A stretch of DNA of 54,249 nucleotides from an uncultured Eubacteriales bacterium (GCA_949283695.1 CASDTX010000024.1:1-54249); one strand, 5' to 3'. Shown: positions 8,153 to 16,909, numbered from the stretch's first letter. The notes: generated by a model not told the origin, from the sequence alone. Numbers and translations are program-made.

Positions 8153-9307
8153 ATGAACAACAGGAAAAAAAGAGGTTATATCGAAAGTCTGATCGGCAAA
8201 ATATTCATACTGAGCCTGTTTCTGATACTGATTATTAACATGCTGGTGCCGAGCAAAGAAACGTCGGAGGAAGAGAACCGTGTGCTGGAACAGCGGCCGG
8301 ATCTGACCATGGGTTCTGTTATGAACGGCGGCTTTATGGAGCAGTGGGAGAGCTATATGAGCGACCAGTTCGCAGGCAGGAATCTGTGGCGCAGCGTGAA
8401 AGTGGCTTTAAGCCGCTTCGGCGGAAGCAAGATGGAGAACGGAGTCTTCATCGGGAAGGACGGACAGCTGCTGGAAGACATTTCCGTTCCGGAGGATGAA
8501 CAGTTTTCTGAAAATGTGGGAGCGGTGAAATCCTTTGCCGAGACGTATGAGGACGTTCCGGTTACCGTGATGCTGGTTCCGGATGCAGCGTGCATTTTAA
8601 ATGACAGTCTTCCGGCGTTCGCCACGGTGGAGGATCAGAGACAGATGTTCAGCATGGTTGAGCGGCAGCTGGGAGATAGCGTTTCATGGATTGATACGGT
8701 TTCCATTCTGAATAAACAGAAATCGAAGAAGTTATACTATAAAACAGACCATCACTGGACCACACAGGCCGCATTTTATGTTTTTCAGGAAGCTGCGCCG
8801 GCATTCGGAATAGAGGAAGATGTGTCCGATGATTTTGTATCCTATACTGTGACAGACAGCTTCAACGGGGTTCTGGCATCCAAAAGCGGCGTGAATCTGG
8901 ATGAAAAGGAAAAGATCGACATCTATGTACCGGCCACCGGCGACGACGATGTGATCGTAACTTATGTGGATGAGGCGAAGAAGCGGACGTCACTGTATGA
9001 CTCTTCGAAACTGGAGACAAGAGACAAATACGGAGTATTCCTGGGCGGGAATACGTCCGTCATTGATATCAAGACTGTCTCTACGAGCAAGGATCGGCTT
9101 CTGATCGTAAAGGATTCTTTTGCGGATTGTTTTATTCCGTTTCTGACTCCTTATTTCAGAGAGATCGTGGTGGTGGATCCGCGGTATTACAGCGGCACGC
9201 TGGCAGAGATTATGAATACGTACAGGATTACAGACACGCTGATTCTGTATAGTGGGAATACATTTTTTACAGACAATAATATAAGCGGAGTGTTTACAGG
9301 TGAGTAA
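8153..9307 (+). CDS. DHHW family protein (AlgJ/AlgX-like), probable acyltransferase partner of the MBOAT
   Basis: The 384-aa protein has an N-terminal membrane anchor (about residues 13-32) followed by ENRVLEQRPD and WESYMSDQFAGRNLWR, typical of the DHHW family. The motif TDHHWTTQAAFYVF puts the name-giving residues at 199-202; the later block VKDSFADCFIPFLTPYF probably carries the serine. DHHW/AlgJ proteins resemble SGNH hydrolases and take acyl groups from an MBOAT partner outside the membrane. The gene follows the MBOAT gene by 8 bp and overlaps the pseudouridine synthase gene by 8 bp. The cassette thus holds two SGNH-like proteins, this one and the one at 5466. Confidence 0.88.
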   Translation: MNNRKKRGYIESLIGKIFILSLFLILIINMLVPSKETSEEENRVLEQRPDLTMGSVMNGGFMEQWESYMSDQFAGRNLWRSVKVALSRFGGSKMENGVFIGKDGQLLEDISVPEDEQFSENVGAVKSFAETYEDVPVTVMLVPDAACILNDSLPAFATVEDQRQMFSMVERQLGDSVSWIDTVSILNKQKSKKLYYKTDHHWTTQAAFYVFQEAAPAFGIEEDVSDDFVSYTVTDSFNGVLASKSGVNLDEKEKIDIYVPATGDDDVIVTYVDEAKKRTSLYDSSKLETRDKYGVFLGGNTSVIDIKTVSTSKDRLLIVKDSFADCFIPFLTPYFREIVVVDPRYYSGTLAEIMNTYRITDTLILYSGNTFFTDNNISGVFTGE

Positions 9308-10070
9308 TCGGATCAGAGAAGAGTTTTTGCAGAAGCGGGAGCCTGTGAGGCTGAATAAGTATTTGAGTGAGGCGGGCGTTTGTTCCAGAAGGGAGGCGGA
9401 CCGCCTCATTGAGACGGGAAAAGTGACTGTGGACGGGCGTCCGGCGCAGACTGGGATGAAGATTACCCCCGGCCAGGAGGTACGCATCGGACGCCGGCTG
9501 ATATCCCGGCAGGATGAGATGGTGGTGCTGGCGGTGAATAAGCCCCGGGGCATCGTCTGCACGGAGGACAGAAGAGAGCGGGACAGTATCGTCAGATTCC
9601 TGGACTATCCGATCAGGGTAACCTATGTTGGAAGATTGGATAAAGATTCAAGAGGCCTGCTTCTTATGACAAACAACGGGGATATTATTAACCGGATGAT
9701 GCGCGCAGCCAACTGCCATGAGAAAGAGTACAGGGTAACCGTGGATCAGGAGATCACGGATTCGTTCCTGCGGAAGATGTCAGAAGGGGTCGCCATCCTG
9801 GATACCGTGACAAGGCCGTGTAAAGTGGAGAAGCTGGGGAAATATACGTTCTCCATCATTCTTACACAGGGACTGAACCGGCAGATCCGGCGGATGTGCG
9901 AGGCGCTCGGGTATACGGTCAAGGATCTGGTGCGGGTGCGGGTGATGAATATCCGGCTCGGGAATTTGAAAGAAGGGCAGTATCGGAAAGTGACAGATGC
10001 AGAGCTGGAAGAGCTGTATGAGATGATCAAAGATTCAGGAGGACACAATGACAGACATGATGGCAGATAA
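9300..10070 (+). CDS. rluF: Pseudouridine synthase, RluB/RluF family
   Basis: The 256-aa protein has an N-terminal S4 RNA-binding domain (VRLNKYLSEAGVCSRREADRLIETG) and a RsuA/RluB-type catalytic domain. The catalytic Asp is in YVGRLDKDSRGLLL; NRQIRRMCEALGYTVKDLVR closes the domain. These enzymes change uridine to pseudouridine in rRNA (RluF also in tRNA). RluF is the best guess by size; RluB or RsuA cannot be excluded. It starts at GTG 9300 inside the DHHW gene and overlaps ligA by 23 bp, so all are probably one transcript, although its job is unrelated to the envelope genes. Confidence 0.88.
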   Translation: MSNRIREEFLQKREPVRLNKYLSEAGVCSRREADRLIETGKVTVDGRPAQTGMKITPGQEVRIGRRLISRQDEMVVLAVNKPRGIVCTEDRRERDSIVRFLDYPIRVTYVGRLDKDSRGLLLMTNNGDIINRMMRAANCHEKEYRVTVDQEITDSFLRKMSEGVAILDTVTRPCKVEKLGKYTFSIILTQGLNRQIRRMCEALGYTVKDLVRVRVMNIRLGNLKEGQYRKVTDAELEELYEMIKDSGGHNDRHDGR

Positions 10071-12015
10071 GATGCAACGGATGAAAGAACTGGTAGAACT
10101 TCTGAACCGGGCGCGGCGGACTTACGAGCAGGAAGACACAGAGATCATGAGCAATTATGAGTATGACCGGCTGTATGACGAACTGCTGGGCCTTGAACAG
10201 GAGCTGAATACTACGCTCGCGTCGAGCCCTACAGTGAATGTGGGGTATGAGGTGCTGGGGGAGCTTCCGAAAGAACGGCATGAACGCCCCATGCTCTCTC
10301 TGGATAAAACGAAAGAGCCGGAACGGCTGAAAGAGTTCCTGGGCAGCCAGAAGGCTATGATATCCTGGAAACTGGACGGACTGACGATTGTCCTGACTTA
10401 CCGGGAAGGCGGGCTTGTGAAGGCGGTTACCCGGGGAAATGGAGAAGTAGGAGAGGTAATTACCAACAATGCGCGCGTATTTCAGAACATCCCCCTTCAG
10501 ATTCCCTACCAGGGAGAGCTGGTTCTGCGGGGAGAAGCGGTGATCTCGTACAAGGATTTCGAGCGGATCAATGAAGAAATCGGCGATGCGGATGCCAAAT
10601 ATAAGAACCCCCGGAATCTCTGCAGCGGTTCTGTACGCCAGCTCAACAACGAGATCACAGCCAAACGCAGTGTCAGGTTCTATGCCTTCAGTCTTGTACA
10701 GGCGGAGGACGTGGATTTCCACAATTCGCGGCTGTACCAGATGCAGTGGCTGAAAGAACAGGGATTTGATGTGGTGGAGAACCATCCTGTTACAAGAGAG
10801 ACGGTGGATCGGGAGATCGAGTGGTTCGCGCATCAGATCGAGAAGAATGAAGTCCCTTCAGACGGACTTGTGCTTGTCTATGACGACATCGCGTATGGCC
10901 AGTCTCTCGGGACAACCGCGAAGTTCCCCCGGGATTCTTTCGCCTTCAAATGGGCGGATGAGATCCGGGAGACCACCCTTCTTGAGATCGAGTGGAGTCC
11001 GTCCAGGACCGGACTGATCAACCCGGTAGCGATCTTCGAGCCGGTGGAGCTGGAAGGCACCACGGTAAGCCGGGCAAGTGTTCATAATGTCAGCATCATG
11101 GAAGAGCTGGAACTGGGCGTGGGGGACCGGATTACGGTCTATAAGGCGAATATGATCATCCCCCAGATCGCGGAGAATCTGACCAGGAGCGGAGTGAAAG
11201 ACATTCCTGCCGCCTGTCCCGTATGCGGCGGAGCTACGAAGATCTCGATGGAGAATGAGACGAAGACACTCTGCTGCACCAACCCCAGATGCCAGGCGAA
11301 ACATGTGAAATCTTTTACGCTGTTTGTAAGCCGGGACGCCATGAATATTGAAGGACTTTCTGAGGCTACGCTGGAGAAATTTATCATGAACGGCTATGTG
11401 AAAGACTTTACGGATCTCTTTCACCTGGAGCGATATGAAGAAGAGATTAAGAGCATGGAGGGATTCGGGGAGAAGTCTTACGTGAACCTGATCAACAGTG
11501 TGGAGCGGGCGAGGAAGACGACGCTGCCCCGGCTGGTATATAGTCTGGGTATCCCCAATATCGGGATCGCCAATGCGAAAGTGATCTGCCGGGCCCTGGG
11601 AAATGAGCCGGACCGGGTGCTTCATGCAGCTGCGGAGGAACTGGATGAGATACCGGGAGTCGGAGCGGTGATCGCCCAGGCTTATGTGAATTACTTTTCA
11701 GACGAGGAACACAGGGAGGTATTCAGCCGGCTTCTGGATGAAGTCGAGATCGAGCAGGAGGAACTGACAGAGGACAGTCAGAAATTCGCCGGGGTGAACT
11801 TTGTGATCACCGGAAGCGTAGAACATTTCGCCAACCGCGGAGAGGTGAAAGAAGAGATCGAGCGCCGCGGAGGAAAGGTGACGGGAAGTGTGACATCGAA
11901 GACGAACTATCTGATCAACAATGATTTGAATTCCACATCTTCCAAGAACCGGAAGGCAAGGGAGCTGGGCATTCCGATTCTCTCAGAGGAACAGTTCCTG
12001 GAGATGCTGGATTAA
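10048..12015 (+). CDS. ligA: NAD-dependent DNA ligase LigA, divergent clade
   Basis: At 655 aa this has the full LigA layout: N-terminal Ia domain (YDRLYDELLGLE), adenylation domain with active-site Lys108 in SWKLDGLTIVL, OB fold, a four-Cys zinc site (C390, C393, C409 or C410, C415), helix-hairpin-helix repeats (MEGFGEKSYVNLINSV, IPGVGAVIA) and a C-terminal BRCT domain (about residues 575-655). It seals nicks with NAD in replication and repair. Several motifs differ from E. coli LigA: GNG for GDG, PSDGLVLVY for the usual DIDGVVIK, SPSRTG for QVGRTG and YKANMIIPQI for RAGDVIPQV. AGGAGG precedes ATG 10048. The gene lies downstream of rluF with overlap. Confidence 0.93.
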   Translation: MTDMMADKMQRMKELVELLNRARRTYEQEDTEIMSNYEYDRLYDELLGLEQELNTTLASSPTVNVGYEVLGELPKERHERPMLSLDKTKEPERLKEFLGSQKAMISWKLDGLTIVLTYREGGLVKAVTRGNGEVGEVITNNARVFQNIPLQIPYQGELVLRGEAVISYKDFERINEEIGDADAKYKNPRNLCSGSVRQLNNEITAKRSVRFYAFSLVQAEDVDFHNSRLYQMQWLKEQGFDVVENHPVTRETVDREIEWFAHQIEKNEVPSDGLVLVYDDIAYGQSLGTTAKFPRDSFAFKWADEIRETTLLEIEWSPSRTGLINPVAIFEPVELEGTTVSRASVHNVSIMEELELGVGDRITVYKANMIIPQIAENLTRSGVKDIPAACPVCGGATKISMENETKTLCCTNPRCQAKHVKSFTLFVSRDAMNIEGLSEATLEKFIMNGYVKDFTDLFHLERYEEEIKSMEGFGEKSYVNLINSVERARKTTLPRLVYSLGIPNIGIANAKVICRALGNEPDRVLHAAAEELDEIPGVGAVIAQAYVNYFSDEEHREVFSRLLDEVEIEQEELTEDSQKFAGVNFVITGSVEHFANRGEVKEEIERRGGKVTGSVTSKTNYLINNDLNSTSSKNRKARELGIPILSEEQFLEMLD

Positions 12016-12027
12016 TAGAAAGTTCAT

Positions 12028-12056
12028 TTGTATAACATGGACAGCTGTACTATAAT
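12028..12056 (+). promoter_or_regulatory. Sigma-A promoter of the clpX-like gene
   Basis: TTGTAT (12028-12033), 17 bp, TATAAT (12051-12056). The leader of about 75 nt contains GGATCTG (12082-12088), able to pair with CAGATCC (12109-12115). Confidence 0.75.
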
Positions 12057-12136
12057 ATTGGAGTAGCACTGTAACGATACAGGATCTGCTATAGCTGTTT
12101 CAAAAGGACAGATCCGTCGGAAGAAGGGAAGAATCT

Positions 12137-13612
12137 ATGTCAGAAAACGATTTTATCATAATCAATCAGGATGAGAACGAGAAAGAAAACGGCGTCTCAG
12201 AGACGCCGGCGGACGGAAAAGAGAAGAAAGAGGCTGTGTCAGTGACGAGCAGCAGAAAAGACAAGAAAGAGGAACGCTACGAGAAGATCTGCTTCATGTG
12301 TCACCGACCGGAAAGCGTGACTGGCAAGATGATTGATCTTCCGAACAATATTACGGTGTGTCCGGATTGTATGCAGAGAAGTTTTGACGCTATGACAAGC
12401 GGGAATATTGATCTGAATCGTCTGATGAACATGCCGGGCGTCCAGTTCCTGAATATGTCTGATCTGGAGAACCTTCAGCCGAGAACACAGAAGATCAAGA
12501 AGAAAAAGACGAAGCCCAAAGAGTTTCAGCAGCTCGATATCCGTAAACTGCCGGCGCCCCATAAGATCAAGGCCAAGCTGGATGAGTATGTGGTGGGCCA
12601 GGAGCATGCAAAGAAGGCCATGGCTGTGGCTGTTTACAATCATTATAAGAGAGTGGCGGCAGATACCGCAGACGAGATTGAAATTGAGAAATCCAACATG
12701 CTTATGATCGGGCCTACCGGGAGCGGCAAGACCTATCTGGTGAAGACACTTGCCAGGCTGCTGGACGTTCCGCTGGCTATCACAGATGCTACGTCTCTGA
12801 CAGAAGCCGGCTACATAGGAGACGACATTGAGAGCGTGGTTTCTAAGCTGCTGGCTGCGGCGGACAACGACGTAGAGAAGGCAGAGCAGGGCATCATTTT
12901 TATTGATGAGATCGATAAGATTGCCAAGAAGCGGAATTCCAATCAGAGAGATGTAAGCGGCGAGTCGGTTCAGCAGGGGATGCTGAAGCTTCTCGAGGGC
13001 AGCGAAGTGGAGGTGCCGGTGGGTGCCAACAGCAAGAATGCCATGGTGCCGCTGACCACAGTAAATACAAAGAATATCCTGTTTATCTGCGGAGGGGCGT
13101 TCCCGGATCTGGAAGAGATTATTAAAGAACGTCTTCAGAAGAAAACTTCCATGGGATTTAACGCGGAACTGAAAGACAAGTATGACCATGATAAAGATCT
13201 GCTGTCCAAGGTGACAGTGGAGGACCTGCGCAAATTCGGCATGATACCGGAGTTCCTGGGGAGGCTGCCGATTATCCTGACGCTGAAAGGTCTGGATAAG
13301 GAAATGCTGGTCAAGATCTTGAAAGAGCCCAAGAACGCGATCCTGAAGCAGTATCAGAAGCTTCTGGCTCTGGATGAAGTAAGGCTGGAGTTCGATGACA
13401 GCGCGCTGGAGGCCATTGCGGAGAAGGCGATGGAGAAAGATACCGGAGCCAGGGCACTGCGCGCCATCATCGAAGAGTTCATGCTGGATATCATGTATGA
13501 GATCCCGAAGGATGACAGTATCGGAGAGGTGGACATTACAAGGGCGTACATTGAAGGGACAGGCGGACCGATTATCCGGCTCCGCGGGCAGGAGATCCCG
13601 CTGCTGGATTAG
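12137..13612 (+). CDS. clpX: ClpX-like AAA+ unfoldase (divergent paralogue)
   Basis: The 491-aa protein has a 45-residue charged N-terminal extension, a zinc-binding domain (Cys52, 55, 75, 78), a Lys-rich linker and an AAA+ core: Walker A GPTGSGKT (192-199), pore-1 GYIGDD (225-230), Walker B IIFIDEID (253-260), sensor and small domain with GARALRAII. ClpX unfolds proteins for ClpP. Two loops differ from E. coli ClpX: the RKH substrate loop is replaced by GANSKNAMVPLTT (about 296-308), and the IGF ClpP-contact loop reads MGF (339-341). No clpP, tig or lon is nearby, so this may be a second copy; a canonical clpX could lie elsewhere. It has its own promoter. Confidence 0.88.
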   Translation: MSENDFIIINQDENEKENGVSETPADGKEKKEAVSVTSSRKDKKEERYEKICFMCHRPESVTGKMIDLPNNITVCPDCMQRSFDAMTSGNIDLNRLMNMPGVQFLNMSDLENLQPRTQKIKKKKTKPKEFQQLDIRKLPAPHKIKAKLDEYVVGQEHAKKAMAVAVYNHYKRVAADTADEIEIEKSNMLMIGPTGSGKTYLVKTLARLLDVPLAITDATSLTEAGYIGDDIESVVSKLLAAADNDVEKAEQGIIFIDEIDKIAKKRNSNQRDVSGESVQQGMLKLLEGSEVEVPVGANSKNAMVPLTTVNTKNILFICGGAFPDLEEIIKERLQKKTSMGFNAELKDKYDHDKDLLSKVTVEDLRKFGMIPEFLGRLPIILTLKGLDKEMLVKILKEPKNAILKQYQKLLALDEVRLEFDDSALEAIAEKAMEKDTGARALRAIIEEFMLDIMYEIPKDDSIGEVDITRAYIEGTGGPIIRLRGQEIPLLD

Positions 13613-13687
13613 GGCTGCCGGACTAAGACTGCTTGACTAGAGCTGCCGGCCTGGGGCGTGATCAAAGCCGGCCTGAAGGCTGACAGA

Positions 13688-15394
13688 TCAGAGCCGCCGC
13701 ATGGTCTCAAACGTATTATACAGATTTAACTGACCGTATCCCCATTCGCGGTTGGGGTATTCCATTGTGCCGGGCCGTATGGCTCCCAGGATCAGGAGAC
13801 TTCTGATCTGGAAGGAGTCGATGCCCGGCACTTCTCTGATGTAAAGAAGCCATTCCAGCATCAGCGCTACAGCCCCGGCTGTGACGGCTGCCGATACACA
13901 GGCACCGGAGAGGCTGGCGAAGCGCCCGCCCGGCAGGGCGCCGGTGACATTGATTCCCGGGGCTGTGATATCCGGTTTGATACGTTGGGTGCGTGTGTAT
14001 CCCCTGCCGGAGGACTGGGCCAGTCCGTCCGTGTTTCCGTTATAATAGGAGACGACCACAGGACTGTCAGTGTTGGCCGGATTGGTCAGCGTATAGTACG
14101 GATTTGATTCCAGGAAATACACTTCCCCGCTCAGGAATTCTGTCAGAGGAAGCCACATGTGGAATTGGCCGTCGATGACGGTGAGAGGCTCCACAACAAT
14201 CTTCCATATGCCGGGGGCAGGGGCATCAAAGCGGAAGAAGACAAGCTCTGAATTGCTTTTCTCCACGATCAGCCGGTAGTCCACGGACACTTTCGTCCGC
14301 TCAAAGAGAAAGTCGATCTCAGCGCTGGCACCTGCCCGGAACGGGATCCGGGATGTGTTTTCCCCGGACGGGGAAATGATGGAAATGGAGAGAATGTTGG
14401 GGATCTCTGTCCAGAGTTCCAGAGAAAATCCGGGAACGTTTTCTCCGACCCGCAGCTCCACTGTTTTGGTGTCTTCTTCGTTCTGCAGGACATTGTAATA
14501 GTGGTGGCGCTTGTCAGCCTCGTTGCCAACCCCGATGACCGTGATATGGTTGGCGCGGCTGCTGTAGCCTTCGATCAGATACGAAAGAGGCAGTGTGCCG
14601 ATATGCCCGCCCATGCTGGATCCGATCGTGATACAGAGGACCAGAGGCAGACCGAGGGCATCGGCCAGATCATTTAAATAGCGCAGGCCAAGCATAAGGT
14701 CTGTCTCTTGATAACAGACAGAATCTTCGGGAATGAAATAATAGTCCCGGAGATATTTTTTTGCCTGTTTGAGCTTCACAACCGCGATCGAAGACTCAGG
14801 GGCGGCGCCGAGGAACTGTTCCCCGGGATCTGCGCTTCCGGCTGCGAGGCTGGCTGCATAGGTCCCGTGCCCGGTGGCGTCTGTGGAAGGAACAAGCTCC
14901 AGAGGAGAGTCTGAGGCGAGTGCGGCATTGATTTGTTCCTGCGTATATTCCGTACCGTAGGCGAAATCAGCGGGAGGATCTCCACTCTGAATGGTCTGAT
15001 CCCAGATAGAAACAATACGCGTTGAGCCGTCCAGCCGGCGGAAGAGACTGCTGGTATAATCAATGCCGCTGTCCATGAAACCGATGAGAACCCCATTCCC
15101 CTTCAGCTGGAGTGTGGGGTAGTTCTGGACCGGCAGGATGCCCGCCTGATTCAGTGTGGACATACTGATAGGAGCGTAGCATTTCGGGATGGAGTTGTAA
15201 GAATACTTCGGAAGTGTTATCGGATCCGCCGCTTCAGCCGGCAGATAGAAACAGTTGTATCCGAAGCCTGCGTCCTGCCGGCAGACGCCGTCTGTGATGA
15301 TGCTGTCAAAAACCGGTGTGCGTACATGATTGCCGATGAAATCCCGGTAGTCCTCCGATAAGATCTGTTCTCGGCAGGTGTTTAGGTCTGGCAT
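13688..15394 (-). CDS. Subtilisin-like (S8 family) protein with Cys in place of the catalytic Ser
   Basis: The 568-aa protein resembles the clostridial Csp-type S8 group. Asp108 (GFMDSGIDYTS), His176 (ATGHGTYAAS) and oxyanion Asn291 (GVGNEA) are kept. At the serine motif, usually GTSMA, it reads SGACVSAAVTAGA, with Cys499 (codon at 13898-13900) where Ser is expected. It may be a pseudoprotease, as CspC and CspA are in Clostridioides, or a thiol-subtilisin. There is no N-terminal signal peptide. A role in spore germination is possible from the family but not shown here. It is divergent from the zinc-ribbon gene at 15635 and convergent with clpX. Confidence 0.9.
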   Translation of the reverse strand: MPDLNTCREQILSEDYRDFIGNHVRTPVFDSIITDGVCRQDAGFGYNCFYLPAEAADPITLPKYSYNSIPKCYAPISMSTLNQAGILPVQNYPTLQLKGNGVLIGFMDSGIDYTSSLFRRLDGSTRIVSIWDQTIQSGDPPADFAYGTEYTQEQINAALASDSPLELVPSTDATGHGTYAASLAAGSADPGEQFLGAAPESSIAVVKLKQAKKYLRDYYFIPEDSVCYQETDLMLGLRYLNDLADALGLPLVLCITIGSSMGGHIGTLPLSYLIEGYSSRANHITVIGVGNEADKRHHYYNVLQNEEDTKTVELRVGENVPGFSLELWTEIPNILSISIISPSGENTSRIPFRAGASAEIDFLFERTKVSVDYRLIVEKSNSELVFFRFDAPAPGIWKIVVEPLTVIDGQFHMWLPLTEFLSGEVYFLESNPYYTLTNPANTDSPVVVSYYNGNTDGLAQSSGRGYTRTQRIKPDITAPGINVTGALPGGRFASLSGACVSAAVTAGAVALMLEWLLYIREVPGIDSFQIRSLLILGAIRPGTMEYPNREWGYGQLNLYNTFETMRRL

Positions 15395-15518
15395 GGTATC
15401 CCTCCAGAAGGTTATTCGGCTAATTGTATGAACAGCAAGGGGAAATTATACCGAGGCGGCACGTCAGTGCAGTTTGGCAAACGATGCTTAAAAAACTATA
15501 AATTCAGCGGAAGGCGTG

Positions 15519-15546
15519 TTGCAGTTGGAAGAGAATAGGGTATAAT
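15519..15546 (+). promoter_or_regulatory. Sigma-A promoter of the zinc-ribbon/LspA-like operon
   Basis: TTGCAG (15519-15524), 16 bp, TATAAT (15541-15546), about 90 bp before the start codon of the zinc-ribbon gene. Confidence 0.65.
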
Positions 15547-15634
15547 AAAGGTGAATTTCACAGCGGATATTTTAAGAATATTTCCGATGTTTCATCTGTC
15601 CGAAATGGACGAAAGAAGAAGGGAGAACGGTAAT

Positions 15635-16342
15635 ATGAGTGACAGTATGAGAGATTTTTTTGGTGATCTTGGGAAACGGATCGGAGAAACGGCAGAGACG
15701 ATGACCAACAGGGCAGGCGATGTGATTGAGATCCAGAGACTGAAGGCACAGATCCGTGAGCTGGCTCGTGGAAACGCAGTTGATCTGATGGAGCTCGGGA
15801 AGACGATCTACGACCGATATAAAGCGGGAGAAGAAGTGAGCGAGTCCGAGAAAGCCCTGTGTGACGCAATTCAGAACCGGGAAGAGAGCATGAGCGGATA
15901 TGAGAAAAAGATCTCCAAGATCCGGGGCGCATCCGAGTGCGCATCCTGCGGGAAAATGGTGGCAAAAGACATGACTTACTGCCCGTACTGCGGTGCAAAG
16001 ACTGCAGCCCCGGCGTCTGAGGCGGAAGAGGAGGAGGGAGATCCGGCAGAGGATGTGACAGCGGAAGGCAGCGCTGTGGACACGGTTGACCAGATGAAGG
16101 AGAAAGTTTCTGAGGCAGTTGAACACGCAGCAGACCGTGCAGAAGAGACCGCAGGCAAGGCTGTGGAGAAGGCCGGGGAGATGGCGGACAAAGCGGCAGA
16201 GAAAGCCGAGGAGATGGCAGGAAAAGCTGGTGAGGCTGCAGACAAGGCAGCGGATAAGGTCGGCGATCTGGCAGACAGAGCTGCGGAGAAGATCGGCGAG
16301 GCCGCACAGAAGGCAGCAGACAAGATCAACGGAAGAGATTAA
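15635..16342 (+). CDS. Zinc-ribbon protein with LEA-like Ala/Lys/Glu helix repeats
   Basis: ATG 15635 is chosen because GGAG lies 9 nt upstream; the longer frame to 15551 has no such site. The 235-aa product has an N-terminal helical part (about residues 1-95), a zinc ribbon CASCGK...CPYCGAK (about residues 108-127), an acidic spacer, then about 85 residues of imperfect 11-residue repeats such as AADKAGEMADKAAEKAEE. These repeats resemble LEA or apolipoprotein amphipathic helices, which in other organisms bind membranes or protect proteins in stress. No signal peptide. It lies 15 bp upstream of the LspA-like gene. I do not recognise a named family. Confidence 0.8.
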   Translation: MSDSMRDFFGDLGKRIGETAETMTNRAGDVIEIQRLKAQIRELARGNAVDLMELGKTIYDRYKAGEEVSESEKALCDAIQNREESMSGYEKKISKIRGASECASCGKMVAKDMTYCPYCGAKTAAPASEAEEEEGDPAEDVTAEGSAVDTVDQMKEKVSEAVEHAADRAEETAGKAVEKAGEMADKAAEKAEEMAGKAGEAADKAADKVGDLADRAAEKIGEAAQKAADKINGRD

Positions 16343-16357
16343 GAATAGGAAGAGAAG

Positions 16358-16870
16358 ATGAAGAAACGATGGTTTTGGACAGCAACAGCAGTTCTGACCG
16401 CGGCAGATCAGCTCCTGAAGTATTCTGCTGAACAGAATTTGGAGAAAGGGGAAGAAAGGCCGCTGACAGATCGGATCGTCTTCCGCAGGGTGGAGAACAG
16501 AGGACTGTGCCTGAACCTCCTGTCGGAGAAACCAGAGCTCGTAAAAGGGCTGTCGGCCGGCGCAGCTGGATGCGTGACGGTACTGCAGGCGGCCGCTCTG
16601 CTGCGAAAGCGGGGACTGTGGACGAATATGGGCCTGGCGCTGCTGACTGCCGGAGCCTGGAGCAATACCTTTGACAGATTCGCGCGGGGATATGTTGTGG
16701 ACTATATTGGAGTTCGGTCCGGAAATAAGAAGCTTACAGATCTTACGTACAACCTGGGAGATTTCCTGATTGCGGCGGGAACCCTGATCCTGTCGCTGGC
16801 AGTTCTCCTCAGTCCGGGCAGCAGAAAACAGCGCGGAAAGGCGGAAGCAGCAATCAAAGATGACCTTTAG
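16358..16870 (+). CDS. lspA: Signal peptidase II (LspA)-like membrane protease
   Basis: The 170-aa protein has about four membrane segments. LspA motifs are recognisable though divergent: TAADQLLKY (usual DQxTK), ENRGLCLNLL (usual NxGAAF), GAWSNTFDRFARGYVVDYIGV (usual GNxxDRxxxGxVxDF) and YNLGDFLI (usual FNxAD), so both catalytic Asp residues are present. LspA cuts the signal peptide of lipoproteins after lipidation. The C-terminus is basic and longer than usual. Because of the divergence it may be a second, specialised LspA. It follows the zinc-ribbon gene by 15 bp. Confidence 0.82.
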   Translation: MKKRWFWTATAVLTAADQLLKYSAEQNLEKGEERPLTDRIVFRRVENRGLCLNLLSEKPELVKGLSAGAAGCVTVLQAAALLRKRGLWTNMGLALLTAGAWSNTFDRFARGYVVDYIGVRSGNKKLTDLTYNLGDFLIAAGTLILSLAVLLSPGSRKQRGKAEAAIKDDL

Positions 16871-16909
16871 TCTGCCAGCGTCAGAAGTGAGAAAAAGGAG
16901 AAATAGAAG

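Noticed and set aside
13613-13687. Possible terminator between clpX and the S8 gene
   Set aside because: GCCGGC occurs twice and could pair, but the stem is only six bases and no T-run follows on either strand.
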